Assembly: GCF_029407905.1 (NCBI RefSeq)
Contig: NC_073630.1
Location: 33,577,001 to 33,641,000, forward strand
Length of the DNA stretch: 64,000 nt
Origin: Bubalus kerabau
Taxonomy: Eukaryota; Chordata; Mammalia; Artiodactyla; Bovidae
Direction: 5' to 3'
Position 1 is the first letter of the stretch, and every line of letters begins with the position of its first letter. A program made the position numbers and the translations under genes. The notes under the pieces were generated by a model, which saw nothing but the letters and a program-made list of their open reading frames with translations, had not been told where the DNA came from and ran no database searches. Positions 1 through 11,587 of the stretch are shown here, one piece after another.

Positions 1-345
1 AAGCACAGGACAGCACAAACAAAAATCTGAAGGAAGTAAAAGAACAGTGTTAATGTTGGAGGAAAGAATATTCCACATGCAGGGAAGAGTGAGGGTGAAG
101 TCTTTAGTTGGAGTGTGCTTGGCTTGTTCCAGGAATTCCAAGGGGACCACCGTGGTTGGAATGGGGTAATAAGCAAGGGATAGGGTAGAGACCGCAGTCA
201 GAGATGTGTGTGTGTGTGTGTATAAGGGTACAGCTGGGGTGCTGTAATGTACAGAGTCAGACAAGGTCTTTAGCTTTTCTCCTAGTGAGATATAGGGTAC
301 CATCGGAGATTGCCAGCTGAGAAGTGACAGGAACCAGATTTCATC
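1..345. repeat. Possible old dispersed repeat, family not assigned
   Basis: The wording (a cttggcttgttccaggaa core, then a 'shows in tissue-like' purine-rich stretch and a ctttagcttttctcc core) resembles a degenerate dispersed mammalian repeat, but I cannot name the family. A short GT run interrupts it at about 204-222. No coding frame is supported. Confidence 0.3.
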
Positions 346-351
346 CTTTTT

Positions 352-461
352 TATTTTGGCCTCACCACACAGCACGCAGAACTTCCTTGGACCAGGGATC
401 AAACCTAAGTCCCCTTCAGTGAAAGCTTAGAGTCTTAACCACTGGACCACCAGAGAAGTCT
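352..461 (-). repeat. CHR-type tRNA-derived SINE (minus)
   Basis: On the minus strand this begins with an acttctctggtggtccagtg-like tRNA head and continues through a B-box-like segment to a ggccaaaa-type end, the arrangement of Cetartiodactyla CHR-2 SINEs. It is diverged, so it is an older copy. Confidence 0.75.
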
Positions 462-628
462 CAGCTTGCATTGTAATTTTTCTTTTACTGAAGATTTATA
501 TTCTTGGAGGTGAAAGTAAAAAACAAAACAAACAAAAAACTTAAGAGTGAAACTGTGAAGGCGAATATGATGCAACTTTTTGTTTATTTGAATAAATACT
601 TCGGGGCACATACCATGGGACTATGGGG

Positions 629-954
629 CTTCCCTGGTAGCTCAGCTGGTAAAGAATCTGCCTGCAATTCAGGAGACCCCGGCTCGATGCCTAGGTCGGG
701 AAGATCCCCTGGAGAAGGGATGCGCTACCCACTCCAGTATTCTTGGGCTTCCCTAGTGGCTCAGAATGTAAAGAATCTGCCTGCAATTTGGGAGACCTGG
801 GTTCGAAACCTGGGTGGGGAAGATCCCCTGTAAGAGGGCATGGCAACCCACTCCAGTATTCTTGCCTGGAGAATTCCATGGACAGAGGAGCCTGGTGGGC
901 TACAGTCCATGGGGTCACAAAGAGTCAGATATGACTGAGTGACTTAAGCACAGC
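629..954 (+). repeat. Tandem Bov-tA dimer with target-site duplication
   Basis: Two tRNA-Glu-like heads (cttccctggtagctcagc at about 630; cttccctagtggctcag at about 749) occur in one insertion. The first unit stops at ccactccagtattcttg, and a complete second Bov-tA follows. The nine bases actatgggg flank the whole block at 620-628 and 955-963, so the dimer inserted as one piece. The short open frames here are SINE-derived. Confidence 0.9.
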
Positions 955-963
955 ACTATGGGG

Positions 964-1321
964 CTATAGCACCTACAACAATATCAGTCATGAGAGAAAA
1001 AGATATCTAAGCCATGACCCTGCCTTTGAGACCATCCACCTTGACTTCTCAGTTCTGTGATTTTTAGAGACTACGATAAGCATAACAAGGATGACAACAA
1101 ACACCCTTTCGAGAGTTTTCCGTCTATCAGTGACTGCTCTCCCCATCTCTCAGTGGGAGATGCTTTTCTTCTAGAGCGTTACTTTGTCATCGCTGTAACT
1201 GTGTGAATAGAAAGTCTGTAAATGGAGGAGCTTCTGTATTGTACAGCACTAAATGGAAGATGATTTGACCACCAAGTGCAAAGAGTTCCTGTGATTTGAG
1301 AAGTGGGAACAAAAAGAATAT
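964..1321. other. Unique sequence, no feature seen
   Basis: I see no repeat, exon-like frame or RNA gene in this stretch. Confidence 0.5.
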
Positions 1322-1525
1322 TGTTAACACTTACTGAGCTGTTACTATGTGCCAGGTCCAATTCTAGGCGTTTTCATGTATTAACTCATTTTACTTTTGC
1401 AACTCGAAGAGATACTATTACTGCCCCTATTTTACAGACATGGAGGGGGGTCAATAACTTCCCCTCAATCTTTTAACTGGCAAGTGGGAAACCAGAATTC
1501 TCCAAAATAGTCCATGCTCTATAGA
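1322..1525 (-). repeat. MIR SINE (minus)
   Basis: The plus strand reads cttactgagctgttactatgtgccagg, then the tattaactcattt and ttttacagacatgga core, and ends at ccatgctcta. This is the reverse complement of MIR along nearly its full length. Confidence 0.8.
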
Positions 1526-1727
1526 GGTCATGTTCCAAACTATTATTTGTACTTCAACAACTTAAAAAAAATTATGAACAAATAAATCTGAACTTGTTTT
1601 CAAAGAGCTTACACGTATATGAAGGGTTGGATGAAATAGAGGTAGTGTGAGGCAGGAGGCAGATGCGCCCTCCACAGCCAGTGTAAAGCAACTGGAGATT
1701 CATTCCCTATTGACCGAAATTCCAGAA

Positions 1728-2288
1728 TGAAAATAGCAGGACGGTTAAAAGCGGGGAGGCTGGGCCCTACTCAGACCACACATTTCTCTAAGTCAGGAGA
1801 TTTCGCTGACCACACGTGCACAGAAGACGCTCATTGGAAGTCAAAGGGGGGTTATGTCAAGGGATGTTCTCTACCCATACGCCTTTTCAGTAAAATCCAT
1901 CTTCGCTAAGAGATGCATGCACACATGGGGAGATCCTGAGATATACCAAATATGGACTGTGAGCCAGGCAAATCAGAATGATTGGCCAAAGCAAGCCCGA
2001 AAGAAATACTCCATGAAAGTAGTTCAAGCTGCCACGAGGTTGTGAGTCAGCTGCTCTCTCTTTGCTTCGGTCCCTCAGCGTGCCTGTCCACACATACAGT
2101 ACCCTTTTCCTCTTAATAAATGCTTTGTTTCATTACTTTCCGTCTTCTTGGAAATTCTTTTTTGCAGAGCTGACGGCCCAGAGCCCTTGTCACTGACCGC
2201 TGATCTAGGGGCGAGGGTCTGGTGCTTCACTGCTGCGTCCCGGCCCCAGTCACTGGCTGGGAGCCGAGGCCCTACCCCAAGCTATTGC
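1728..2288 (+). repeat. Endogenous retrovirus LTR (solo, plus strand)
   Basis: The block has LTR architecture: a U3-like stretch, then a polyadenylation signal AATAAA at 2115-2120, then a T/GT-rich segment and a GC-rich U5-like end. It resembles a bovine ERV LTR that I recognise by wording but cannot name securely (BTLTR-like). A tg start near 1728 and a ca end near 2288 are plausible, but no clear flanking duplication was found. No gag, pol or env sequence adjoins it, so it looks like a solo LTR. The frames at 1727-2045 are incidental. Confidence 0.7.
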
Positions 2289-2624
2289 AGGATGAGGCCT
2301 CTGAGATAAGTAGGTGTTAAAAATCTTACCTTGCATTTCTTACCTTTGGGATGGCAGCTCTGTGCTGAAGCAGCTATAAAAGTACCCAAGGTACGTGAGT
2401 AAGACTTTATTTGTATGATCACGTTTCTTATCTCTTTCAGTCTGGGCATCTTTAGGTCTAAACAGCTTGATTTCTGTATATGAAGCATTCATTACACTGT
2501 CATGTTCTGGAAGAAATTCCGGTAGCATACCCTAAGTGTTCTGTTGGCTGTGATGTTTTCAGTGGTACAGGGGCTCCTCAAACAGCTCCTGTAATGGTTG
2601 ATTTATAAAAATGGGGGGGTCTTT
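2289..2624. other. Unique sequence after the LTR
   Basis: No repeat was recognised. Two overlapping minus-strand frames here are short and without features. Confidence 0.45.
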
Positions 2625-2860
2625 GGGAAGAGATGAACTCTGCCATTTAATAACTGAGTGACCTCTGATAAGTTATCCTCGCTCTTTGTAACACAGTTTC
2701 CTCAGCTGTAAATGAGGATAATAATAGTATCTACCTCATAGTGTTACATTTAAAATATTAAGTGAATTGATATTTTTAAAGCAGTTCAAACAGTTGAAGA
2801 TAGATAGTAGATAGTAAACACTAACTAAAAATGCTATTTATTATGTTCATAATTCAAAAA
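2625..2860 (+). repeat. MIR SINE (plus)
   Basis: This contains the MIR order ctgccatttaataactgagtgacc, cagtttcctcagctgtaaatgagg, ataataatagtatctacctcatag and a late taaacactaac-type end. It is moderately diverged. Confidence 0.8.
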
Positions 2861-2934
2861 ATCCTGTATATTCCCCTAGCCAAATTATCTTATCAGGACC
2901 ATATAGCTAAATGTGTTCAAAATAGCACTTTTAC

Positions 2935-3108
2935 AGATTTTAAATCATTTGATGTTTACAAGACCCCCTTAGATGAGTAAGGAGAGTTCATGGTGCTTAG
3001 GTGAGTTGTCCCTGGTTGCTCACCTAAAGGTGGGTTAAAGGTGAGCTAAAGCTAGGACTTGAACGTACAACCCTAGACACCTTCTACTGACTTGTCTTCC
3101 ATCATTCT
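2935..3108 (-). repeat. Degenerate MIR-like fragment (minus)
   Basis: The ttttacagatttt start, gtgcttaggtgagttg middle and taaagctaggacttgaac end follow the antisense MIR order, with many substitutions and an internal expansion. Confidence 0.45.
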
Positions 3109-3538
3109 ACACTAGTTTTCAGGGGTTCTGTCCATTTGTGGTGAAGAGTCTGTCCTCTATTATATGCGTTGGGGTGTGATTAAATGATGGATCATACCTT
3201 ATGTTAGAAGGTGGAATGTGTCAGCACACTTAGACAAATAGGTCTTCTTTTTCTATACTTTTTGTTTTCCCCCAAATGGTATACTTTTAAATTGTGTTTT
3301 GGTCACAAAAAATGCAGGTTAAAAAGGAGAGACAGAAAGAATACATTGTGAACAACCATTTACATTTATTCTGATCAGTGAAAACAGTGCCACCTAGTGG
3401 AGTTTTTCTAGACAGCTCTGCACCTAGAGGAAAAGTGGAAATAATGGAAAACAATGAAAGGGGACATGTAATCCCAGAGTCTGTTTACCACCTTAGACTC
3501 TCTAGTGTGCTTTTAACCACCCATCAGTGGAATATTAC
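3109..3538. other. Unique AT-rich sequence
   Basis: No family was recognised. The 86-codon frame starting at 3378 runs into the adjoining L2 fragment and is not supported as a gene. Confidence 0.45.
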
Positions 3539-3651
3539 ACTGGAATGTAAGCACAATAATTTTTCCCTTCTGTTCACTACTGTATCCCCAAATCCAGAAC
3601 AGTCCGTCACACGTCACAACTCAGTATTCATTAAATGAATTAATTAATGAG
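3539..3651 (+). repeat. L2 LINE 3' end (plus)
   Basis: gaatgtaagcacaataat, a gttcactactgtatcccca core, agaacagtccgtcac and a terminal attcattaaatgaatt match the order of the L2 3' end. Confidence 0.7.
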
Positions 3652-5426
3652 TTGACTTCTCATTTTTACATTAAAAATATTGTTTGTATATTTCCTTTAG
3701 CTGGACAGTTTTCTGTAGTTCATATATAAAAACAAGATTGAAAGTCTTATTTGTACTTTAGAATTTTGAATTCTGTCTCCTTTTACACAGTCACCTTGCT
3801 AATATATAAATTTGAAGCATATTTTTCAAAAAATCTTAAATAGGGCTTGTGGAAATGACTAGTTCGTTAAATTTGCTTGGGAAATGGCAAGTCAGTCAGT
3901 AGGAAATGGGAAAGCTCATGGGCAAAGTAATCAAGTACAGGAGTCCATTTAAAAAACAGAAGGCCGGGAAAAATCATTCTTTAAAACTACAATTTTATTT
4001 CAAAATTGGGTAGTCGTTAAAGTGACTCAAAATTCAGAAAGTGCAAAAAATGTGAAAATTCTCCCTCCCTGTGTCTGTCCTCCAGTTTCCCAGCTCCCTT
4101 ACTGGAGCCACCATTGATGTTTTACTGTGGTCTTTCCTGAGTCGTCTTATATGTTTGCAAGTGAATGCGCCTGTCTGTAAGATTGTACCTCATTATAAAA
4201 CTACTAGACAACGTAAACCTATTATTATAAAGAATGAAATTTGATGGAAAACTTAGTTACTTAGTTATCTTAACTTTCATAATATGCTTTTAATTATTAA
4301 AAATAGCAGTGTTTTCCCACTGAAAAAATTCCTTTAGGTATTCCCTGAATCATGTTTCAATAGGAGTTCTTAGTTTTGTCAATTTCTTAAGTCAGTTGTC
4401 ACAATAAATTTATATTTGCATGTACGTTATTTACATAGAGTCTCTGTATGTTTGACAGTTTTACCAGGTTGTGCCTTGGTGCAATCATAGCAGCAGGTAG
4501 GAGAAACAAAGTTACAGGCATTTTACCTTATCAAATGTTAGTTGCCTATTATCCTGGCCAGGTTTTTGCCTAATTTCTTTATTTTCCTATTAAGAAACCA
4601 GTGAAGACGCACAATACGTATTCATTTGACAAGTCATTCTTAAATATGCCTGTAAACCTAAAACTAGGCTAAAGACTAAAAATCACTTAGTTATTATGTA
4701 GACCATTTGTGGTAAACATTCTACCTAGGGACACGTAAATAAAAGAAACTAGTGACATTTTAAAACTTGGCTATATTTGAACACACACAAGGAATGTCTA
4801 CTTAAAAAAAAACTTACACCAGATCACTTTCAGTCTTTGGATAATGAGAAGTGATGTCATGAGCTTTTTAAGACTCTTCCAAATGCTGGAGGCATTGTGC
4901 AGAAAACTTGGGTACCTTTTAATATCCCGCAGTGGGGTTCAGACTGTCTGACACATGGTCAGTTGGATAACTATTATGGGACTTCATTTAACGCAACAGC
5001 CTCTGAATCATACCTGCAATGCCAGCTCAGTATTTTGAATAAAGAACCCAAAGTAAAGGAATCTATTGAGAATCTTTGAACTTTTTTTTTTTTTGCATGG
5101 GAAAGCAGCATTTTTAGTTCAGAGAGCTTAAAGCACATTGACTTGTCCCTGACCCATCCGTCTGTTTTGGTGAAAGCATAGCCAAATAGGGATTCTTGTG
5201 TCAAGCTGTAAGATTTTTTATGAACTGGAGCACAAACTTTAATGCTTGATTTCCCATTAAGAACTTAAGAATAATGGGTGAAAGGGACAGATACTTTCAA
5301 CCCACCATACTGCTGTAGATAATATTTTGGGGTTTTAAAGGTTGAGAAAACATACTGAAACTCTACTGTCAGAGGAATTCGGCTACTTTGCCATGAATGT
5401 ATTAAAAGCATCTTTAAGGTATTTAT
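3652..5426. other. Mostly unique AT-rich sequence with one old LINE-like fragment
   Basis: About 3980-4170 has a ctccctccctgtgtctgtcctcc-type block that recalls an old LINE 3' fragment, not assigned. A T11 run lies at about 5083-5093. The rest shows no recognised feature. Confidence 0.4.
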
Positions 5427-5631
5427 GGACTTCCCTGGTGGCTCAGATGGTAAAATGTCTGTCTATAATGCAGGAGACCTGGGTTCAATCCCTGGGTCAG
5501 GAAGATCTCCTGGAGAAGGAAATGGCAGCCCACTCCAGTATTCTTGCCTGGAAAATCCCATGGATGGAGGAGCCTGGTAGGCTACAGTCCATGGGGTTGC
5601 AAAGAGTTGGACATGACTGAGCGACTTACAC
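5427..5631 (+). repeat. Bov-tA SINE (plus)
   Basis: A tRNA-like head (ggacttccctggtggctcag), a ggttcaatccctggg B-box and a full Bov-A body ending gactgagcgacttaca are present. Imperfect flanks aggtattt / agatattt suggest the target duplication. Confidence 0.9.
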
Positions 5632-5879
5632 TGAGATATTTGTTTTCTTCATTTATGTAATATGTACTAAAATTATATGGCACTAAATTATATGTACTAA
5701 AATTATAACTAAGAATAGTTAATAATATGGGAAAATGTTCATGCTATTTTGTTGAGTAAGTAAAACATATTAAAGCATATTAGGAAAGAATATCAACTGT
5801 GTTAATCTCATCTGGTTAAAAAGAAAAACACTTATACATGCACAGACAAAAACTGAAAAGTGTATATCAAAACTTTGAT

Positions 5880-6025
5880 AGACTTCTCTGTGCCTCAGTT
5901 TCTTCAGTTTAAAAGTGAGATCAATGACAGGACTTATTTCATGGGGTTGTTATAAAGATTAAATAAAATAATAGTTATAAAATGCTTAGAATAGTGTCTC
6001 CTATAAATATCTATTATTATTGTCA
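5880..6025 (+). repeat. MIR SINE fragment (plus)
   Basis: ctctgtgcctcagtttcttcag, atgggg ttgttataaagatt and aatgcttagaatagtg follow the central and 3' MIR order. Confidence 0.75.
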
Positions 6026-6150
6026 TCTTTGTTGCTATGAATAGTGTTTTATAGATTGTTATGTAGATTTATTTTCTTTTTTTCCTTACTTTACTTTTTA
6101 ATTTTTCTATAGTCAATGTATTAATTTTCTGATTGTTATTTATTATTTAG

Positions 6151-6340
6151 GGACTTCCCTGGCACTCCAGTGGTTAAGACTTCGCCTTCTAATGCAGGGG
6201 GTGTGGTTCAATCCCTGTTCAGGGAGCTTAGATCCCTCATGCCTCATGGCCAAAAAACCAAAACATGAAACAGAAGCAATATTGCAACAAATTCAACAAA
6301 GACTTTAAAAATGGTCCACATCGAGAAAAATCTTAAAAAA
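6151..6340 (+). repeat. CHR-2 SINE (plus)
   Basis: The head ggacttccctggcactccag, a ggttcaatccctg B-box, the ggccaaaaaacc motif and the 3' part aagactttaaaaatggtcc are in CHR-2 order. It ends in an A/T-rich tail. Confidence 0.9.
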
Positions 6341-6529
6341 ATATATATATAATCTATTTCTAGGAAATTTTTTAGTTCCCAAATGCTGTCATCCAAAGCT
6401 TAGTGAGGTAGCTAGGCCCTCATCATTCTCCTTGCAGCCTATACTGATCCTGTAACGCAGTATCTGAGGTTTGTTGTCGGTGAGCCTTACGCGTCACTGA
6501 GAGGGCAGTGAGGATCGTGCTGATTTTGG

Positions 6530-6598
6530 TTTCCTTTGTGTCTAATGCTCTTCCAGTTCCTAGTCTGTGCTTAGTAAACATTTGTTGAATGAATGAAA
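6530..6598 (+). repeat. L2 3'-end fragment (plus)
   Basis: tagtaaacatttgttgaatg followed by aatgaa is the typical L2 3' terminus. Only the last part is present. Confidence 0.55.
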
Positions 6599-6614
6599 GC
6601 TAAGGATGTGTTCA

Positions 6615-6740
6615 AAGGCATTTATAGCCATTTAGCACTTTGTGCTATGTCATTTAGTGATAGTACTCCCACTTCATAGATGAGAACACCAAGCCGACTC
6701 ACAACAAGCAAGCGGTGGGGTCAGGATTTCAACCCAGGTA
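6615..6740 (-). repeat. MIR SINE fragment (minus)
   Basis: cacttcatagatgagaacac, an acaagcggtggggtcagg segment and atttcaacccagg give the antisense MIR core, diverged. Confidence 0.65.
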
Positions 6741-7227
6741 ATGTTATTAAAGGGAGCTGTCTCTCATGAGAAAAATGAGGAAAAGTGATTAAAGCAATAC
6801 TATTAAGGCATTACACCAATAATATAAGACATTCTTGAAATACCTGTTGGTACAGAAAAAATAAAACTGGGAAGAACAGAACAGAATGTGTGCATATCTA
6901 GCGTGCTTTACAGATGGGTTTGCATGTGTACACATACCACATTCTTTCCTTATAATTTCCCAAGCAAATCGTTTCTATTTATGTCAACTTTAACTTTATT
7001 TGCTTATCTCTTTATATTACCTCAGATTCATAAGATAAAATTAAGAAAATAATTTTCTCCATTAATTTCTTACATGCTATCTCTTTTGGGGGAGGGAAGC
7101 TTTTAAAATTAACAGTAATCAAAGTATTAGCAACAAGACAAATGGCAAAATGGAACCTAATTTTACTTGTCCAAACATGTAAATAGTTAAACTTGGTAGC
7201 CATTTAAAAAAAGATTCATTCATTTAA
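6741..7227. other. Unique AT-rich sequence
   Basis: No repeat family or exon signal was recognised. Confidence 0.5.
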
Positions 7228-7492
7228 CTCTGGCTGTGCTGGTCCTCGTTGCTGTGCAGTCTTTTCTCTAGCTGGTTACGGTGGGGGCTGGTCTGCCGCT
7301 GGGTGCACTGGCTTCTCGCAGCGGTGGCCTGTCCTGCTGTGGAGCACAGACTCTAGGGCCTGCGGGCTTCCGTAGTTGTGGCACATGAGCTTAGTTGCAC
7401 CATGGCACGTGGGATCTTCTGGACCAGGGGATGAACCTGTGTCTCCTTCATTGACAGGCAAATTCTTTACCACTGAGCCACCAGGGAAGCCC
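7228..7492 (-). repeat. CHR-1 SINE (minus)
   Basis: Read on the minus strand it begins gggcttccctggtggctcag and runs through the long CHR-1 body (repeated ggagcacagac, cttccgtagttgtgg and gcacgtgggatcttc motifs on the plus strand). Its length and layout fit CHR-1 more than CHR-2. Confidence 0.85.
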
Positions 7493-7546
7493 AAAACATA
7501 GTAACCATTTTGCAGCTCTTAATCTTTTTTTTCTTTCTCTAGACTG

Positions 7547-7675
7547 CAATGGCAACCCACTCCAGTGGTCTTGCCTGGAGAATCCCAGGGATGGGGGAGC
7601 CTGGTGGGCTGCCATCTATGGGGTCGCACAGAGTCGGACACGACTGAAGCAACTTAGCAGCAGCAGCAGCAGCAA
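7547..7675 (+). repeat. Bov-A2 right monomer only
   Basis: One Bov-A unit (caatggcaacccactccag to gactgaagcaacttag) is followed by (CAG)n at about 7656-7674. The left monomer and linker are absent, so it is 5'-truncated. Confidence 0.9.
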
Positions 7676-7716
7676 ACTGCTGTGTACAGGGAGATGGCAG
7701 AGTCTTAAGTCTCATA

Positions 7717-7934
7717 TTCATTGTGCTGTGTGCTCAGTCACGTCTGACTCTTTGCCAGCCCACAGAATGTAGCCCACCAGGCTTCTCTGTCTGTGGGATT
7801 TTCCAGGCAAGAATACAGGAGTGGGTTGCCATTTCCTTCTCCAGGATCTTCCCGACCTAGGAATGGAACCTGCCTCTCCTGCGTCTCCTGCATTGGCAGG
7901 CAGATTCTTTACCACTAGTGCCACCTTGGAAGCC
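7717..7934 (-). repeat. Bov-tA SINE (minus) with perfect 11-bp TSD
   Basis: The tRNA-like head lies at the right end (ccaccttggaagcc) and the Bov-A body at the left. Identical taagtctcata sequences flank it at 7706-7716 and 7935-7945, fixing both edges. Confidence 0.93.
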
Positions 7935-7945
7935 TAAGTCTCATA

Positions 7946-8604
7946 ATAAACCCTTAAGTCCAAGTTCAGCTTTAAGCAGAAAGATGGGGCTCAGTGGGTG
8001 GCTAAGTCTTCTTATCCTAGATGCTAGATGCTGATGTCCCAAATGTACAGCTTGAAAGGAAAGTGTATCCTTTGTGAGGACTCCCTCATTATAAACATAG
8101 TTTCTCTCTGTGTCTCCTCGCTTCCTTCTCCCTCTGTTGGAGAAAAGTAGAGGTTATTGGGAGAACCAGATTCCTGTTGGTCTCCATTCTGTTTATTTTC
8201 ACTTGTGACCACTGTGCCCTGTTGGGAGTAACTCTTGACTAGAAGTCATATGATCTGAATTCTAGTCCTGGATTTGATTTCTGTAGAATTCTGTCTTCTC
8301 ATCTTCGCAATAACAGCATTAGGCATCTGGAGATCCTTTCAGCTTTATACTCTTCTAATTTTATTGTATATCAAAGGGGTGTGTGTGTGTGTGTGTGTAC
8401 ACAATAATGTCAAGATTAATGACATTTTACAAAAATAATAGTAAAGTGGAGCCTATAATAATTTTTTTCTGTCTTCTCCTCTACCTCATTTTGCTATAAA
8501 CATTTGGAAGATGAAATGGGGGTTGTGGAAAGAGATGATTACTCAGAGAATATAATTTAATTCATTTTCTGGCATTCTTGGGTAATATTTTTTAATTAGG
8601 AAGG
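7946..8604. other. Unique sequence with a short GT microsatellite
   Basis: A (GT)11-like tract lies at about 8377-8399. Nothing else was recognised. Confidence 0.55.
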
Positions 8605-8712
8605 CAGAGCTGGCATTCAGTAACAGGCTTGATGGATTCAAATCTAATTTGTATGTCCGATGTAATTTAGATGACTTCAGACTACTTATGTGAAATGAGA
8701 ATGTATTTTGGT
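8605..8712 (+). repeat. Possible MIR fragment (plus)
   Basis: A ggattcaaatctaattt core followed by a gacttcagactacttatgtg-like segment loosely follows the MIR order. Divergence makes this weak. Confidence 0.3.
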
Positions 8713-9711
8713 AGCCCTTCATTAGAGAAGTCTAGGTCTTGTTTGCAGAATTTTCAGTCCATTGAACTAATATTTATATTTAATGAGGACTAGGGAAAAC
8801 ATGCATCAGGGTTATCTACATAGAAATCAGCTTTTAAACCCACTTTCCTGGACAAGCCTTTCACTTATTGTTCTGAGAGGGCTTGGGCTTGGATGAATCT
8901 GTTTGTTAATAGCCTGTTCCTAATTGAAAGATGATGATATATTGTATTAGCTGCTTTGTCTATTTGTGTACCATAATCTTATCCTCAGACTACTGTATAA
9001 GTATTTCCATTTCCAGTTAATAAACAGGCAGTGATTTTTGCAGTTGATAGACCTACCAAACAGTATTTTCTTTAACTTGGGTAAATAAAATCATGGGCTA
9101 ATTTGGAATTTTTCCAAAGATGTAAACATTCTACCTCTTTGTGATAGGATAATGGGAAATTATTATTATGAATGAATACATTTAGTGAATGATGTAGCAC
9201 ATAAAAGGTACCCTTAACTTTAAGAGCCTGGGCCTTATAAACTCTAATTTTCTCTTTTATATTCATTCCCTCCATTGTTGATGGTGTAAATGGGTGAATT
9301 CCTGAGGTCTGATGAGCCAGGTGGTTGCTTGCACAAGGCAGTTGGGAAGTGATTCCAAGGTTAAGGTGCGATGTAGAACAAGAAAGGAAATGACAGCTTA
9401 TTTTCAGCAGAGAGGGCTGAGGCAGATGGTGTAGAGTAAAAATGCGGCCTGTAGCGGACATTACAGGGAAAGAGAGGCAAAACAGCCATCAGTGGACTGG
9501 CGAGGACGACACCTCACCTTTGAGGAAGAAGATTTAGTGTAGGTATTTCTCCCTCTAGTGGCTGATTACCTTTTAGGAAAAAGCAGCTTATTGAAAAGGC
9601 CAATGCTACAGTGAAAGCTAACATTCTCAGACCAAGGATTTGATAGCCAAGGTTTTATACAAGTTATTACATAGTATTGAACCAGCTGTGTATCACTCAA
9701 AATGGACAAGG
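8713..9711. other. Unique sequence, no supported gene
   Basis: A 129-codon minus-strand frame (9072-9461) is present, but it has no recognisable domain and no clear splice sites. I do not support it as a gene. Confidence 0.45.
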
Positions 9712-10010
9712 TTATACTGAAGTAACAAATGACGACAGAACTTAGTGATTTACAGCTGCAAACGTTTATCTCTTGCTATTATCTTGTGCATCTTGGGTTG
9801 GTGGGGCCTCTGCCTCACACTGCCCTCATTCACGGCACAGGCTCATAGAGCTTCCACCATCTGCATATCACTGTGTGCCGTGGCAGCAGGTGACGTGGGG
9901 ATTGACTGAGAGGCTTCTCCTTAGAGTAAAGGAACGTTACTTCTCCTCATACTTTGGCTAAACCAAGTGCAGGAAAAGGACAGATCCACCTTGGGCCCAG
10001 AAGGAGGATA
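9712..10010 (+). repeat. Old dispersed repeat, family not assigned
   Basis: actgaagtaacaaatgacg, a tttatctcttgct core, catcttgggttggtgggg and cttccaccatctgcat occur in an order I associate with a common old mammalian dispersed repeat. I cannot name the family safely. Confidence 0.4.
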
Positions 10011-11263
10011 GCCAAAAATACTGGTGAATTGCACCAAGCTCAACTGAAAAGAGCAAAGTTTATTTCCAATGACTATTTAGTATCAAGATTTAAGGAAAAA
10101 ACAGACATAGTGACTAATCACAAAAAGTTATTTACTAAATCCCTGAGTCAAGGCCACTATTTCTTATCGGTAGCCACATGGCAGTCACTTTGAGAAGTGT
10201 ACCTGGGAATGCCTCCGTGGGCAACAAACTGAGGAACCCCAGTTTACAAAACTGCAGTTTTGTTTTCAGAAACTGTTAATTGCAAATTATCACTAAGGAA
10301 AAGTTTGTTTCCTTGGGAAAGGGGTATAATAATTCAGCATGAGTACAATAGCAGACACAGGACTGTGCTCCCGCCTGCAAGCCCCAGCCTCAAGAATTCA
10401 GAACAGACTCTAGTTTGAGAGATACAAGGCTGTATCCTATCGTGCTTATAATAAGTGATGGTGGTGCTGTGATGCCTATTTTATGGACACGGAGCCCAGG
10501 CTGGAAGAGGTCAAGTCACATCTCCTGAGTAGCACGGAGCTTTGCCTGTCTGGCCTCGAAGCACGTGTGTTCAACCACACACTCTGCTAGCTTGCAGCAA
10601 GCCCAGCGGCATGGGACACCTGGCTGCCAGGGGCCAGGGGAGTCAGGACACAGCGCGGGTATGGCCGGATCAGCTGACTCCCTGGGGGAAGAGTGACTGC
10701 TCTTGGCACTCTATAGTAGTTGTGCTCAGGATCTTACCAGAATAAAGTGTTTTTAAATGAGTGACTTTCTAGACTCCTGCTACAGAAGCCCAGTTATCAT
10801 TGTTGTTTGCCCAGGGCCTGGGAGAAAGGCCTTGTCTGAGGCTGGGAGCCAGGGATCTCCCAGAAGGTGAAGACCAGAGCCCTTCCTGGAAAAGAGTCCT
10901 TGCCCAGTAGAGCTGGCTTCCTGATACTTGGATGTGGTGGGGCTGAGGGCGAGGTGGGCTTTTAGGAGTCGGAGCTCTGGGGAAATGAACAGGCTGACCG
11001 GTATGCCCTAAGTGCTGCCAAAGGGAGAACAGGGGTGTAAATAGCAGAGGCTGTGAGGGTTCTTGTAAATTGAGGACTGTCTATAATTTGATTAAGGCAC
11101 AGTCAGCTAATGGACCTTTAAAGGGGTGCTTAAAGCAAACCAAGCGAGGAAGAAAGCACTCAGGGAGAATTAAAAGGCAAATAGGGTGAAATTGTCAGTC
11201 AACCAGATGTAGCTGTCTATTAGTCACCATTTCTAACTTAGAAATAAATGAGGTCTACATCAT
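10011..11263. other. Mostly unique, GC-richer patch
   Basis: About 10455-10560 may be a weak antisense MIR core. About 10540-11000 is GC-richer than its surroundings but has no island-like CpG density. No exon is supported. Confidence 0.4.
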
Positions 11264-11480
11264 ATATATTGTTGTTGCTGTTTAGGTGCTAAATCATGTC
11301 CAATTCTGTGACCTCAAGGACTGTAGCGCACCGTGCTTCTCTGTCCCTGGAATTTCCCAGGCAAGAACACTGGAGTGGGTTGCCATTCCCTTTTCCAGTG
11401 GATCTTCCCAACCCAGGGATTGAACCGCATCTCTCCCATTGGCAGACAGAGTCTTGACCACTGAGCTATCAGGGAAGCCC
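11264..11480 (-). repeat. Bov-tA SINE (minus)
   Basis: Antisense Bov-A body, then cccaacccagggattgaacc (B-box complement) and the head complement ending gggaagccct. TA-rich sequence on both sides hides the exact target duplication. Confidence 0.9.
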
Positions 11481-11587
11481 TGTATCGTGTATATATATAC
11501 ACCAGGAACAATATCAGTCCAACTAATTTTGGTGTTTGCAATAGTAAAAAAAAATCTGCTTTTTCTTAAAACTACTAAACAATGCCA

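Noticed and set aside
629..954. tRNA-like segments with A- and B-box-like words (here and in all Bov-tA copies)
   Set aside because: They are SINE heads joined to Bov-A bodies; none has a complete cloverleaf as a stand-alone tRNA gene.
9072..9461. 129-codon minus-strand frame in unique DNA
   Set aside because: No recognisable domain and no good splice sites. A frame of this length is within chance for a 64-kb window read in six frames.
10246..10263. Perfect 18-bp palindrome acaaaactgcagttttgt
   Set aside because: A palindrome of this length is expected about once in a few windows this size by chance, and nothing around it suggests function.
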